NCBI RefSeq assembly: GCF_030272895.1
Contig: NZ_JALRNF010000035.1
Span: 12,428 to 76,427 of the forward strand
Length of the DNA: 64,000 nt
Origin: Pseudomonas sp. BGr12
GTDB lineage: Bacteria > Pseudomonadota > Gammaproteobacteria > Pseudomonadales > Pseudomonadaceae
Reading direction: 5' to 3'
The position numbers and the translations under genes were made by a program. A model generated the notes under the pieces. It saw nothing but the letters and a program-made list of their open reading frames with translations. It made no database searches and was not told the origin of the DNA. Below, piece by piece: positions 31,301 through 40,070 of this stretch (the first letter of the stretch is position 1; each line of letters opens with the position of its first letter).

Positions 31301-33710
31301 AGAAACGCGCACTCACCGCCAGGCTGCTCTCCTCCACGGCGCCATACAGGTCCAGCAGCGCCTCGCAGAGTTCGTCCACCTGCCAGAGGTCGGCCAGGTG
31401 AGCGCTCTGGCCCAGGGTGGTCAGTTCGTCGAGCAGCGCGGTGAGCTCCTGGCGCGCGCCCGGATGCTCCTGCCAGCGCAGCAACAACGACTCGGCATCG
31501 AGCAGGATGTCCATGCCCTGGGCCAGGAAGCTGGCAATCAGTTGCGGATCACGCTTGATCCGTCCGGCCTCGCTGGGCGCCTGCAACAGGGCCTGCAAGC
31601 GCGCGTCGACCACTTGGAGAATGTCTTCGATCAAAACCGTGGCGCCGCCGATGGGAGCCAGTGGTGTGCTGCTCAGTTGATCAAGCCCGCGCCGCAGCAG
31701 CGGTTCAGCACTTTCCAGCAGGTAGATTTCGTCGAGGTCGAAGGTCAGCTGATGGGCCTTGTATTCCCGTGCCAGCAGGTCGAGCGCGCCAGCCAGCTCG
31801 GCAATCGGGGCGACTCCGGCCATGGCGGCACTGCCCTTGAGGGTATGCAGGGCGCGCTGCAGGCTGTCGCTGACCGGCAGCGGCAATTGCTGGTCGCTGG
31901 CCTGCAGGAAGCTGTCGAGGCTGGCCAGGTGGCCCTCGGCCTCGTTGCGGAAGATCTCCAGCAACTGTGGATCGATAGCCTCGCCGGCCGCCGCCGCGGA
32001 ACCGGGTTCGTTCATCGCCAGCGCATGCAGGTGCAGCGCCAGTTGCTCGACCTCCTTGCCGCCCTGCGCCTGGCCGTCGGCAAAGGACACCAGCAACCCG
32101 GGGATCAGCCCCAGAGCCTGCTGCAGGCTGTGCAGGGGCTCGGCGCCAAGCGTCACGCGGCCTTCAAGAATCCGGTTGAGCAGGTGCTCGACCGCCCAGG
32201 CCAGCTCCGCCAGCCCCTGGGCGCGGACCATCCGCCCGCTGCCCTTGAGGGTGTGCAGGCCGCGGCGCAGCTCCACCAGCGCGTCGCGGTCGTCCGCATC
32301 GGCCTGCCAGCGCGCCCAGTGCTCGTTCAACTGGGGCAGCAGCTCATCGGCCTCTTCCAGAAACACCTCACGCAGTTCGTCATCGACTGGCGGCTCCTCT
32401 TCCATCGCTGCCGGCGCCTCCACCGCTGCCGGCACCTCGACCACTGCCGGCTCGGGCTCAGGCTCGGGCTCGGGCGCGTAGCCCAAGGCGGCCAGGCTGC
32501 GCTGGGCGGCATCGAGAAAGTGCCAAGGGCTGGCCTGGGGATCGGCGATCAGCCACTGCAGGTAACATTCACACGCGCTCAGGGCATCCGCCAGGTCTGC
32601 CAGGGGCTGCGCCTGCGGTTGCGCATCGACCAGCAAATGGGCCTGAGCATAGTCACCGCAGCGACCGACCAGTGCCGATGCCCGCGGCAGCATGAGCATC
32701 GCCAGGGCCCCGCGAATCTGTTGCAGCAAGCCGGGCACCGGTTGCAGGCGCTGGGGTTGCCAGCCGGCATCGAGGCAGTCGCCGATCAGGTCCTTGACCT
32801 GCTGCAACACCGAATGCGCCTCGTCCAGGACCAACTGGCGAATCTCGGCCAGATCGGTCCCCGGCAGTGCACTCTGGCTGGGCAGGTGCTCCAGCGGACC
32901 GACCATGCCGGCCAGGGTCGCCTCGACATACAACAGCGCCCCGGCGATATCCATCAACACCGCATCATCCGGCGCCCGCTGGCCCTGGGCCAGGCTCTGC
33001 AACACCAGTACCTGGTCGATGATCACCCGCCGTGGCTGGCCAAAGCCCAGTACCGCCAGGGTATCGGCGATCTGGCGCAGCGGCGACAGCAAGGGCTGCA
33101 GGTCGTCCAGGCGCTGGCGGTCGCTGCGCACGAACAGGTCCAGGCGCTCCTTGACCCGCATCAGGTCTTCGCACAGCGCCGCCACTACCGAACGCAGGGC
33201 GTCCCGGTCCGAACCCGCCTGCAGGCGCTCACGCAACGAGCCCAGGGAGAGGTCGAGATTGGCCAGTTCTTCGGCCGCCGCCGGCGTCGTACTCAGCAGG
33301 CTGCCTTGCCCTAAGGGCTCGGCACCGCGCTCGGCACGCAACTGGTTGAGCACCGGCAGCACCACCAGCGGCAGGTCGCGCCGCGCACTGCGCAGCCGCT
33401 CCAGGTACAAGGGCAATTGTTCGAGGCCACGGAACAAGGCCCCCAGGGCCTCGCCACGCTGGCCGACGCGCCGTTCACACAGGGCCTGGCCCAGCAGCTC
33501 CAGCTCTTCGGCCAGCAACGCCGCGCCACTGAGCTCCAGCATCACCAGGCAGCCGCGGACCTGATGCAGGTTGTCGACGAAACCGGCCAGGACCGTTTCA
33601 TCGGCCGGTTCGCCGCTGAACTGCTCCAGCGCCAGGCGTGCCTGGGCCAGGCAGTCGCCGATGGCGGCCTTGACCCAGGTCAGGGCCACCGTGTCATGCC
33701 GCTCAGCCAT
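28371..33710 (-). CDS. chpA: ChpA hybrid chemotaxis histidine kinase with multiple Hpt domains
   Basis: 1779 aa from the ATG at 33710, chosen for the GGGAG 5 nt upstream. N-terminal Hpt-like/FimL-like helices (NLHQVRG near residue 50) are followed by Hpt domains with HTLKG near residues 485 and 620, a QTLKG version near 917, and HTLKG near 1057. Then come dimerisation and CheA-type HATPase regions (HMLRNAVDHGLEPREVR near 1357, DDGAGVPLDAVRRKA), a CheW domain, and a C-terminal receiver (VMVVDDSVTVRK, phospho-Asp in DIEMPRMDG near 1705). ChpA phosphorylates PilG and PilH. It has fewer recognisable phosphotransfer domains than the P. aeruginosa protein. Confidence 0.95.
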   Translation of the reverse strand: MAERHDTVALTWVKAAIGDCLAQARLALEQFSGEPADETVLAGFVDNLHQVRGCLVMLELSGAALLAEELELLGQALCERRVGQRGEALGALFRGLEQLPLYLERLRSARRDLPLVVLPVLNQLRAERGAEPLGQGSLLSTTPAAAEELANLDLSLGSLRERLQAGSDRDALRSVVAALCEDLMRVKERLDLFVRSDRQRLDDLQPLLSPLRQIADTLAVLGFGQPRRVIIDQVLVLQSLAQGQRAPDDAVLMDIAGALLYVEATLAGMVGPLEHLPSQSALPGTDLAEIRQLVLDEAHSVLQQVKDLIGDCLDAGWQPQRLQPVPGLLQQIRGALAMLMLPRASALVGRCGDYAQAHLLVDAQPQAQPLADLADALSACECYLQWLIADPQASPWHFLDAAQRSLAALGYAPEPEPEPEPAVVEVPAAVEAPAAMEEEPPVDDELREVFLEEADELLPQLNEHWARWQADADDRDALVELRRGLHTLKGSGRMVRAQGLAELAWAVEHLLNRILEGRVTLGAEPLHSLQQALGLIPGLLVSFADGQAQGGKEVEQLALHLHALAMNEPGSAAAAGEAIDPQLLEIFRNEAEGHLASLDSFLQASDQQLPLPVSDSLQRALHTLKGSAAMAGVAPIAELAGALDLLAREYKAHQLTFDLDEIYLLESAEPLLRRGLDQLSSTPLAPIGGATVLIEDILQVVDARLQALLQAPSEAGRIKRDPQLIASFLAQGMDILLDAESLLLRWQEHPGARQELTALLDELTTLGQSAHLADLWQVDELCEALLDLYGAVEESSLAVSARFFEEAQHAHEALIDMLDQIAAGQEVDPRPERLEALRDLLDQALAPEATGLVSVRDGRAQVAELGEATAALAAEPMLVELFLEEASDVLESADQSLARWLADADNASALSSLQGDLQTLKGGAQMAAIGAVEVLSRELELVYEGLVDRRFSPSAELATLLKRGHVGLAQAFDQLRQGQAPASAVDLLAALREFRHGAPPAVATDKPADPVQEAGDKELLEIFLEESSDIVESSGAALLRWQAEPRNSVEVENLLRDLHTLKGGARMVEIAPIGDLAHELEFLYELLAAGQLQPSTALFSLLQNCHDRLAHMLDAVRLQQPLHAATALIDYIRNFSSAALADTAAHQSHPDTAPLEAPAATPERGPADMVKVTSELLDDLGNLAGEHSIIRGRIEQQVNDAQVALNEMETTLERMRDQLRRLDTETQGRILSRQQADGDNHAYDDFDPLEMDRHSQLQQLSRALFESASDLLDLKETLAVRAQDAQSLLQQQARVNSELQEGLMRTRMVPFERLVPRLQRVVRQVASELGKQVELVVGNAEGEMDRSVLERMVAPLEHMLRNAVDHGLEPREVRLAAGKPEQGLICLNLLHEGADIVIEMSDDGAGVPLDAVRRKAIKRGLLDPAAELSDHEIMQFILQPGFSTAEKITQISGRGLGMDVVHEEVKQLGGSMIIESNPGKGARFLIRLPFTVSVNRALMVHYAEEQYAVPLNTIEGIVRVPPAELEACYQLDPPRYEYAGHRYALHFLGELLQGAVQPRLLGQSLPLPVLLVHSHEQQFAIQVDSLAASREIVVKSLGPQFAGVQGLSGATLLGDGRVVLILDLLGQLRGLQQRHAQQAGSNARLRRQQAERAPQQPLLVMVVDDSVTVRKVTGRLLERHGMNVLTAKDGVDAMALLQEHRPDILLLDIEMPRMDGFEVATQVRHDPQLKDLPIIMITSRTGQKHRDRAMSIGVNDYLGKPYQESVLLQSIARWSARDV

Positions 33711-33744
33711 ATCTGCTCCCATTGCCATGCTCACCTGCCCGCAC

Positions 33745-35790
33745 TCATCGCGGTGGCGTCGGTGGCAAGGTGAATCCGGACACCGAGCGACGCATTTCGC
33801 TGGCCATCTGCGCCAGGTTGCCGATGCTTTCGGCCGTCGCGCTGGAGCCGGCGGAGGTCTGCGAGGTGATCTGCTGGATCACCGCCATGGTATGCGAGAT
33901 CTGCCCGGCCGAAGAGGTCTGCAGCTGGGCGGCGTCGGAGATGCTGTGGATCAGCTCGGCGAGGGTTTGCGATACTCCCTCGATTTCCGCCAGGGCCACC
34001 CCGGCATCCTGGGCCAGGCGCGCGCCGCGTACCACCTCGGCGGTGGTCTGCTCCATGGAGATCACCGCTTCGTTGGTGTCGGCCTGGATGGTGCGTACCA
34101 GCGCTTCGATCTGGCGGGTGGCCGAGGACGAACGCTCGGCCAGGCGCTGCACTTCGTCGGCGACCACGGCAAAACCGCGCCCGGCCTCACCGGCCAGCGA
34201 CGCCTGGATCGCCGCGTTGAGGGCGAGGATGTTGGTCTGGTCGGCAATGTCGTCGATCAGGCTGACGATATCGCCGATTTCCTGGGAGGACTCGCCAAGG
34301 CGCTTGATCCGCTTGGCCGTGTCCTGGATCTGCTCGCGAATGTTGTCCATGCCATGGATGGTGTTGTGCACCACCTCGTTGCCCTTGTTGGCAATCAGAA
34401 CAGAGCGCTCGGCCACCTTGGCCGACTCGTAGGCGTGGGTGGACACCCGGTCGATGGACTCGGCCATGTCGCCCACCGCCACCGAGGCCTCGCTGATCTG
34501 CTCGGCCTGGTGCTCCGAGGCCTTGGCCAGCTGGTGCGCGGTGTTCTGGGTGTCCTGCACGGCACTGGCCACCGCCTCGGCGCTGAGGTTGATGGTGGCC
34601 ACCAGGTCGCGCAACTGGTCGATGGAGTAGTTGATCGAGTCTGCGATGGCGCCGGTGAAATCTTCGGTGACCGACACCGTCACGGTCAGGTCGCCGTCGG
34701 CCAGGTCTTCGATCTCGTCGAGCAGGCGCATGATCGCCTGCTGGTTGCGTTCGTTCTTCTCGGCGGTTTCGCGCAGTTGCCGGTGGGTCTCACGGACCAT
34801 CACCATGCCGATCAGGATGATCGAAGCCAGCGCCAGCAGGCCCAGCACGTAGCCGCCGACGGTATCCAGGGTGCGCCCGGTGGCGAGGTTCTCGAAACCG
34901 TTGGCCAGGCGCGAGGCCTCGTCGAGCAGGGTTTGCGACTGGTTGAAAATGCTCCCGGCCGCTTCGCGCACCCGGAACAGCTCCGGCGAGGTCTCGAGGA
35001 TTTCATCCACGGAGCCGGCGACGAACTGGAATAGCTCGGAGATTTCCGCCAGCCGCGCCCGGGCGTCGGGGTCCTGGACCCGGGTGACCTGGATGGTCGG
35101 GTTGCCCCCCAGCATGGCGTCGAGCACCTGGCCGAAACGACTGGCGTCGCGACCGAAGGCGTCGGCCGCCTGCACCGAGGTGTCGTCACCGGCCAGCACC
35201 GTGTTGACCGAACCGAGGATGCGTTCGGCCAGCAAGGACTGGCGCTGGGCAACCGCCACCTGGTTGGCGGGCGCACCGCTCTGCAGGAGGATCTCGACGA
35301 CTTTTTCATACTCGACCTGCAATTGCGGCACAGTCTCGGCCAGGGTGGCCGCGACCTGGTGCAGCGACAGCACGGTCTGCTCGCTGGCCAGGATGGTATC
35401 GGTGTTCTTGCGCAGGCCTTCCCAGTCGCGCAGCACCGCATCCATTTCATTGCGTACCGCCACGGGCGCGGCCGGCAGCCCGGTGGCCGCATCACCCTTC
35501 TTCAGGTAGCCCCAGCGCTGCTCGAAGTCGTTGCGCGCCTCGCTGAGCAGGCGGAATGCCCGCGCCTTGCCCGCCGCCGCCTCGGTGGCGTTCTTGGCGA
35601 TGCGCTGGGACAGCACCCGCAGTTCACCGGCATGGCCGATGTACTGCTTGTCGTAGTTGGCCTGGGTGTTGAGGTAGGCGAAGTTGGCGAACAGCAGGAT
35701 GATCGACAGGATCAGCACGACGAACAGCGCCGCGATCCGGGCGCTGCTGCGCGAGCCTTGGGGCGAAGTAGTCGTCTTGGTCTTGGTCAC
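33745..35790 (-). CDS. pilJ: methyl-accepting chemotaxis protein PilJ
   Basis: 681 aa from a GTG at 35790 (GGA close upstream). A membrane helix at ~20-40, a large periplasmic PilJ domain to ~310, a second membrane helix ([21 protein letters not shown]), HAMP, and a cytoplasmic signalling domain with the hairpin tip [36 protein letters not shown] (shown here as the tip region; the core is [20 protein letters not shown]). In P. aeruginosa PilJ senses pilus retraction through PilA and signals to ChpA. It sits 15 nt after pilI, and chpA follows with no pilK between. Confidence 0.95.
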   Translation of the reverse strand: MTKTKTTTSPQGSRSSARIAALFVVLILSIILLFANFAYLNTQANYDKQYIGHAGELRVLSQRIAKNATEAAAGKARAFRLLSEARNDFEQRWGYLKKGDAATGLPAAPVAVRNEMDAVLRDWEGLRKNTDTILASEQTVLSLHQVAATLAETVPQLQVEYEKVVEILLQSGAPANQVAVAQRQSLLAERILGSVNTVLAGDDTSVQAADAFGRDASRFGQVLDAMLGGNPTIQVTRVQDPDARARLAEISELFQFVAGSVDEILETSPELFRVREAAGSIFNQSQTLLDEASRLANGFENLATGRTLDTVGGYVLGLLALASIILIGMVMVRETHRQLRETAEKNERNQQAIMRLLDEIEDLADGDLTVTVSVTEDFTGAIADSINYSIDQLRDLVATINLSAEAVASAVQDTQNTAHQLAKASEHQAEQISEASVAVGDMAESIDRVSTHAYESAKVAERSVLIANKGNEVVHNTIHGMDNIREQIQDTAKRIKRLGESSQEIGDIVSLIDDIADQTNILALNAAIQASLAGEAGRGFAVVADEVQRLAERSSSATRQIEALVRTIQADTNEAVISMEQTTAEVVRGARLAQDAGVALAEIEGVSQTLAELIHSISDAAQLQTSSAGQISHTMAVIQQITSQTSAGSSATAESIGNLAQMASEMRRSVSGFTLPPTPPR

Positions 35791-35805
35791 GAATCCGGCA
35801 TTCCT

Positions 35806-36345
35806 TTACAGCGCCACGTCGAGAAAACCCGGCGCCTGGGCCAGGGCCAGCGGGCTGAAGATGGCCCAGCAGCGTTGCCGCTGGAAGTGCCCCTGGACAA
35901 AGGGCGCCGCACCGCTGAGCAAGGGCGTCGGCGGCGACAGGTCGAGGCTGTGCAGCGGGAAATGCTGCAAACCCAGCACTTCGTCCACCAGCAGCCCGGC
36001 AAACAGCTCCTCATGGTCCAGCACCAGCACCCGGCGCTGCTTGTGCGGCGCCGACAGGCCCAGGCCGAGGAAGCCGCGCAGGTCCATCACCGGCAGCAGT
36101 CGCCCCCGCAGGTTGGCCACCCCACTGACCCAGGGCTTGACCCCGGGGATCCGGCTCAAGCGGGGCTCATGCAGGACCTCGGCGATCTCGCCCATGGGCG
36201 CGACGAACCACTGCTCGGCGATGCGAAAGCCGATACCGCTCCAGCTCTGCAGGCGGCTCTCCTGCAGCGGCAGGTCGGCCGCCAGCAGGCGGCAGCGCTG
36301 GTCGATGTCCAGCAGCAGTTCGAAGGCCGTCAGCGACTCGCCCAT
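35806..36345 (-). CDS. pilI: CheW-like adaptor PilI
   Basis: 179 aa. I chose ATG 36345 because the protein then begins a few residues before FELLLDIDQRC, as in known PilI; the TTG at 36360, overlapping the pilH stop, is an alternative, and neither has a strong ribosome site. The single CheW domain (SGIGFRIAEQWFVAPMGEIAEVLHEP, GVANLRGRLLPVMDLRGFLG) couples PilJ to ChpA. Translation is probably coupled to pilH. Confidence 0.92.
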   Translation of the reverse strand: MGESLTAFELLLDIDQRCRLLAADLPLQESRLQSWSGIGFRIAEQWFVAPMGEIAEVLHEPRLSRIPGVKPWVSGVANLRGRLLPVMDLRGFLGLGLSAPHKQRRVLVLDHEELFAGLLVDEVLGLQHFPLHSLDLSPPTPLLSGAAPFVQGHFQRQRCWAIFSPLALAQAPGFLDVAL

Positions 36346-36356
36346 GGGTCGGGTCG

Positions 36357-36722
36357 TCAAGCCTTGAGCACGTCGTTGAGCTTGTGGATCAGGGTGTCCT
36401 CGTCCACCGGCTTGGTCAGGTAGTCCCTGGCGCCCTGGCGGGTGCCCCAGACCTTGTCGGTTTCCTGGTCCTTGGTGGTGACGATGATCACCGGAATATG
36501 CGCCGTCTGCGCGTCCTTGCTCAGTTGCCGGGTGGCCTGGAAGCCGTTCATGCCGGGCATGACGATGTCCATCAGCACCGCGTCGGGCAACTCCTGGCGC
36601 GCCAGGGCCACGCCATCGGCGCCGTTCTCAGCCTTGAGCACCTGGTGCCCGTGCTTTTCGAGCATTCCGGTCAGTTTGTACATTTCGGTCGGCGAATCAT
36701 CGACGATCAGAACTCGGGCCAT
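36357..36722 (-). CDS. pilH: single-domain response regulator PilH
   Basis: 121 aa from the ATG at 36722 with GGGGA 5 nt upstream. A lone CheY-like receiver: acidic pair and following residues VLIVDDSPTEMYK, phospho-acceptor Asp in LMDIVMPGMNG, Thr in VTTKD and Lys in LTKPVDE. No output domain. In P. aeruginosa PilH receives phosphate from ChpA and counteracts PilG in pilus control. It is the second gene in this cluster. Confidence 0.95.
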   Translation of the reverse strand: MARVLIVDDSPTEMYKLTGMLEKHGHQVLKAENGADGVALARQELPDAVLMDIVMPGMNGFQATRQLSKDAQTAHIPVIIVTTKDQETDKVWGTRQGARDYLTKPVDEDTLIHKLNDVLKA

Positions 36723-36766
36723 GCTGTTCCCCATCAAGGCAATGGACGCAGCGCCACCGGGCGGCG

Positions 36767-37177
36767 TCAGGGTGCGGGTTGTTCTTCTGCGGCGAACCCG
36801 GGCACATGGGCCCTGATCGCGTCCAGCAGTTCTTCCTTGCTGAAAGGCTTGGTCAAAAATTGGTCGGAGCCGACGACCCGGCCCCTGGCCTTGTCGAACA
36901 GGCCGTCACGGGACGACAGGAGAATCACCGGCGTATCCTTGAAGGCGCTGTTGTGTTTGATCAGGGCGCAGGTCTGGTAGCCGTCCAGACGCGGCATCAA
37001 CACGTCGACGAAGATGATCTGCGGCTTGAGGTCGACGATCTTGGCCAGGGCATCGAAGCCGTCGGTGGCCGTGATGACGTCGCAACCTGCTTCGCTGAGC
37101 AACATCTGGGCAGTACGGCGAATCGTCTTGGAGTCATCGATCACCATCACCTTCAGTGCCGCGCCGGGCTGTTCCAT
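36767..37177 (-). CDS. pilG: single-domain response regulator PilG
   Basis: 136 aa. CheY-like receiver with VMVIDDSKTIRRTAQ, phospho-Asp in FVDVLMPRLDG, Ser in LLSSRDG and Lys in LTKPFSK. It is the first gene of the Chp cluster, so the promoter should lie in the 226 nt shared with divergent gshB. In P. aeruginosa PilG promotes pilus extension (via PilB) and adenylate cyclase activity. A short acidic, Pro-containing tail follows the receiver. Confidence 0.95.
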   Translation of the reverse strand: MEQPGAALKVMVIDDSKTIRRTAQMLLSEAGCDVITATDGFDALAKIVDLKPQIIFVDVLMPRLDGYQTCALIKHNSAFKDTPVILLSSRDGLFDKARGRVVGSDQFLTKPFSKEELLDAIRAHVPGFAAEEQPAP

Positions 37178-37403
37178 AATTGCTCTACCCTTGCTGCTCT
37201 AGCGTCGCCTGGAAAGGCCGTGCAGGCCACGTGCCAGGCCTTTTTAGCACACTCTGGGGGTGCATTCCATCGGCCCGCGCCACGGCCCGGCGCGATGCCG
37301 CCGCACATGCGTTTGCCCCTTGACCGCCAGCGCCGCGAGCGCCACCCTGACGCCACTTTTTTTGAGCCAACGCGGCACAGTGCCGCTTCAGAGGATATAG
37401 CCC

Positions 37404-38357
37404 ATGAGCGTTCGCCTCGGGATTGTCATGGACCCCATTGCGCGCATCTCCTACAAGAAGGACAGCTCGCTGGCCATGCTGCTCGCCGCCCAGGAGCGCG
37501 GCTGGTCGCTGTTCTACATGGAGCAGCAAGACCTGTACCAGGGCGCCGGTGTTGCCCGGGCGCGGATGCGCCCGCTGAAGGTGTTCGCCGACCCCGAGCA
37601 CTGGTTCGAGCTGGAAGCCGAGCAGGACAACGCCCTGAGCGACCTGGACGTGATCCTGATGCGCAAGGATCCGCCCTTCGACATGGAGTTCGTCTACAGC
37701 ACCTACCTGCTGGAGCAGGCCGAAGCAGCCGGCGTGCTGGTGGTCAACCGCCCGCAGAGCCTGCGCGACTGCAACGAAAAGCTGTTCGCCACCCTGTTCC
37801 CGCAGTGCACGCCAGCCACCCTGGTCAGCCGCCGCGCCGATATCCTGCGCGACTTCGCTGCCCAGCATGGCGATGTGATCCTCAAGCCGCTGGACGGCAT
37901 GGGCGGCGCGTCGATCTTCCGTCACCGTCCGGGCGACCCGAACCTCTCGGTGATCCTCGAGACCCTGACCGGCCACGGCACCCAGCAGATCATGGCGCAG
38001 GCCTACCTGCCGGCGATCAAGGACGGCGACAAGCGCATCCTGATGATCGACGGCGAGCCGGTGCCCTATTGCCTGGCACGCATCCCGGCCAGCGGCGAGA
38101 CCCGTGGCAACCTGGCCGCCGGCGGTCGTGGCGAAGCGCGGCCGCTGACCGACCGTGACCGCTGGATCGCCGAGCAGGTCGGCCCGACCCTGCGCGAAAA
38201 AGGCCTGCTGTTCGTCGGCCTGGACGTGATCGGCGAGCACCTGACCGAAATCAACGTCACCAGCCCGACCTGTATCCGCGAAATCGACAACGCCTTCGGC
38301 ACCCGCATCGGCGTGCAGTTGATGGATGCCATTGATCGCAAGCTCAAGGCCCGCTGA
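37404..38357 (+). CDS. gshB: glutathione synthetase
   Basis: 317 aa, full length. It joins gamma-glutamylcysteine and glycine with ATP to make glutathione in the cytosol. The ATP-grasp fold shows VVNRPQSLRDCNEKLFATLFP, the Gly-rich loop LKPLDGMGGASIFR, and the Mg/ATP site DVIGEHLTEINVTSPTCIREI (the family's C-terminal signature; only its core is quoted here as INVTSPTCIREI). ATG at 37404 lies in a GAGGATATAGCCC context. It starts the rightward gene set that includes tonB, algH and ruvX. Confidence 0.98.
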   Translation: MSVRLGIVMDPIARISYKKDSSLAMLLAAQERGWSLFYMEQQDLYQGAGVARARMRPLKVFADPEHWFELEAEQDNALSDLDVILMRKDPPFDMEFVYSTYLLEQAEAAGVLVVNRPQSLRDCNEKLFATLFPQCTPATLVSRRADILRDFAAQHGDVILKPLDGMGGASIFRHRPGDPNLSVILETLTGHGTQQIMAQAYLPAIKDGDKRILMIDGEPVPYCLARIPASGETRGNLAAGGRGEARPLTDRDRWIAEQVGPTLREKGLLFVGLDVIGEHLTEINVTSPTCIREIDNAFGTRIGVQLMDAIDRKLKAR

Positions 38358-38465
38358 CAGCCGACGCGAAGCAACCGTGCAGAGTGGGGTATCATGCCGG
38401 TCGATTTCGACCACAAGCGCCCTGCCCTGCCGGTTTGTTCCGGTCCTGCGGCTGCTGGATACCCG

Positions 38466-39371
38466 ATGACGCTGCCTGCTGACATTCCCGCCGACTTTGC
38501 CCCACCGCGCGTTCGCCCGGCGGACCGCCTCGGCTTTACCCTGTTCCTGGCTGCCCTGGTGCACCTGGCGCTGATCCTCGGCGTGGGTTTCACCATGGCC
38601 AAGCCGGAAGAAATCCGCCGCACCATGGAAATCACCCTGGCCACATTCAAGAGCGAGAAGGCGCCGCAGAAGGCTGACTTCCTGGCCCAGGACAACCAGC
38701 AGGGCAGCGGCACCCTGGAGAAGAAGGCGGTGCCGAAAACCACCGAAGTGGCGCCCTTCCAGGACAGCAAGATCAACAAGGTGACCCCGCCACCGGCGGC
38801 CAGGCCGGATGTTCCGCCACCACCGGTCCAGCCCAAGGCCGTGGTCACCACCCAGGCGCCCAAGGCGCAAAAAGTCGAAACCCGGCCCAAGGAAGTCAAG
38901 CCGCAGCCCAAACCCAAGGCGGCCACCCCGGATTTCGACAGCTCGCAGCTGTCCAGCCAGATCGCCAGCCTCGAGGCTGAACTGTCCCACGAGCAGCAAC
39001 TGTACGCCAAGCGCCCGCGCATCCACCGCCTCAACGCCGCCTCGACCATGCGCGACAAGGGTGCCTGGTACAAGGATGAGTGGCGCAAGAAGGTCGAGCG
39101 CATCGGTAACCTCAACTACCCCGATGAAGCCCGGCGCCAGCAGATCTACGGCAGCCTGCGACTGATGGTGTCGATCAACAGCGACGGCTCGCTGTACGAA
39201 GTGCTGGTATTGGAGTCCTCCGGCCAGCCGCTGCTGGACCAGGCGGCCCAGCGCATCGTGCGCCTGGCTGCGCCCTTTGCGCCGTTCACCGGCGACCTGG
39301 CAGACATCGACCGGCTGGAAATCATCCGCACCTGGCGCTTCGCCCGCGGCGACCGCCTGTCGAGCAACTGA
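38466..39371 (+). CDS. tonB: TonB-family energy transducer
   Basis: 301 aa from the ATG at 38466. A single N-terminal membrane helix (FTLFLAALVHLALILGVGF) anchors it. A long Pro/Lys-rich periplasmic spacer (residues ~85-155) follows, then a coiled segment and a C-terminal TonB domain (NLNYPDEARRQQIYGSLRLMVSINSDGS...; core YPDEARRQQIYGSLRLMV). It transmits proton-motive energy to outer-membrane receptors. No exbB-exbD are adjacent. In P. aeruginosa the TonB at the same place, beside gshB and pilG, is TonB3, needed for normal twitching motility. Confidence 0.92.
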   Translation: MTLPADIPADFAPPRVRPADRLGFTLFLAALVHLALILGVGFTMAKPEEIRRTMEITLATFKSEKAPQKADFLAQDNQQGSGTLEKKAVPKTTEVAPFQDSKINKVTPPPAARPDVPPPPVQPKAVVTTQAPKAQKVETRPKEVKPQPKPKAATPDFDSSQLSSQIASLEAELSHEQQLYAKRPRIHRLNAASTMRDKGAWYKDEWRKKVERIGNLNYPDEARRQQIYGSLRLMVSINSDGSLYEVLVLESSGQPLLDQAAQRIVRLAAPFAPFTGDLADIDRLEIIRTWRFARGDRLSSN

Positions 39372-39375
39372 CCCG

Positions 39376-39445
39376 TGGGAGCGGGCTTGCCCCGCGATGC
39401 GGTGTGTCATCCGGCACGCAATCGCGGGACAAGCCCGCTCCTACA
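39376..39445. repeat. REP pair (inverted)
   Basis: GTGGGAGCGGGCTTGCCCCG (39376 onward) and an inverted ATCGCGGGACAAGCCCGCTCC copy (39421-39445) flank a ~20-nt loop between tonB and algH. Confidence 0.9.
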
Positions 39446-39500
39446 AAGTAAGCGTGCATCAGGCTTGTCAGTACGGCGCCCCAACGCCACACTAACAAGC

Positions 39501-40070
39501 ATGAAAAACCTCAGCCCGAGTTACCTCAAGCATCAGTTCCTGATCGCCATGCCGCACATGGCCGACCCGAACTTCGCGCACTCCTTGACCTACATCGTCG
39601 AGCATAACGCCAATGGGGCGATGGGGCTGGTGGTCAATCGACCCCAGGACCTGAACCTGGCCGATATCCTCGAACAGTTGCGGCCCAACGTCGAACCGTC
39701 GGCCAGTAGCATCCAGGTGCCGATCTACATGGGCGGCCCGGTGCAGACCGACCGCGGCTTCGTCCTGCACAGCAGCGAAAAGAGCTTTCAGGCCACTGTC
39801 GAGCTCGAGGGCCTGTCGCTGTCCACCTCGCAGGACGTGCTATTTGCTATCGCCGACGGCAACGGACCCGAGCACAGCCTGATCACCCTCGGCTACGCCG
39901 GCTGGGAGGCCGGGCAACTGGAGGCGGAGCTGGCCGACAACGCCTGGCTGAACTGCCCGTTCGACTCCGAGATCATCTTCGGCATGGCCTGCGAGCAGCG
40001 CCTTGGCGCCGCCGCCAAGAGCCTGGGCATCAACCTGAGCCTGCTCACCAGCCAGGCGGGGCACGCCTGA
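39501..40070 (+). CDS. algH: YqgE/AlgH family protein
   Basis: 189 aa from the ATG at 39501. It shows the family opening LKHQFLIAMPHMADPNFAHS, then MGLVVNRP and YMGGPVQTDRGFVLH, and near the end GYAGWEAGQLEAELADNAWL. AlgH was named as an alginate regulator in P. aeruginosa, but the protein (YqgE) has no clear DNA-binding domain and its biochemical role is unsettled. Its stop overlaps the ruvX start by one base (TGATG), so the two are translationally coupled, a pairing conserved in many proteobacteria. Confidence 0.95.
   Translation: MKNLSPSYLKHQFLIAMPHMADPNFAHSLTYIVEHNANGAMGLVVNRPQDLNLADILEQLRPNVEPSASSIQVPIYMGGPVQTDRGFVLHSSEKSFQATVELEGLSLSTSQDVLFAIADGNGPEHSLITLGYAGWEAGQLEAELADNAWLNCPFDSEIIFGMACEQRLGAAAKSLGINLSLLTSQAGHA

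Noticed and set aside
30378..33314. A 978-residue plus-strand frame opposite chpA
   Set aside because: Gln/Arg-rich antisense shadow of the repetitive, GC-rich chpA sequence.
37213..37243. AAAGGCC...GGCCTTT hairpin in the pilG-gshB gap
   Set aside because: It looks like a terminator, but no gene ends on the relevant side; the stem is only 7 bp and the role is unclear.
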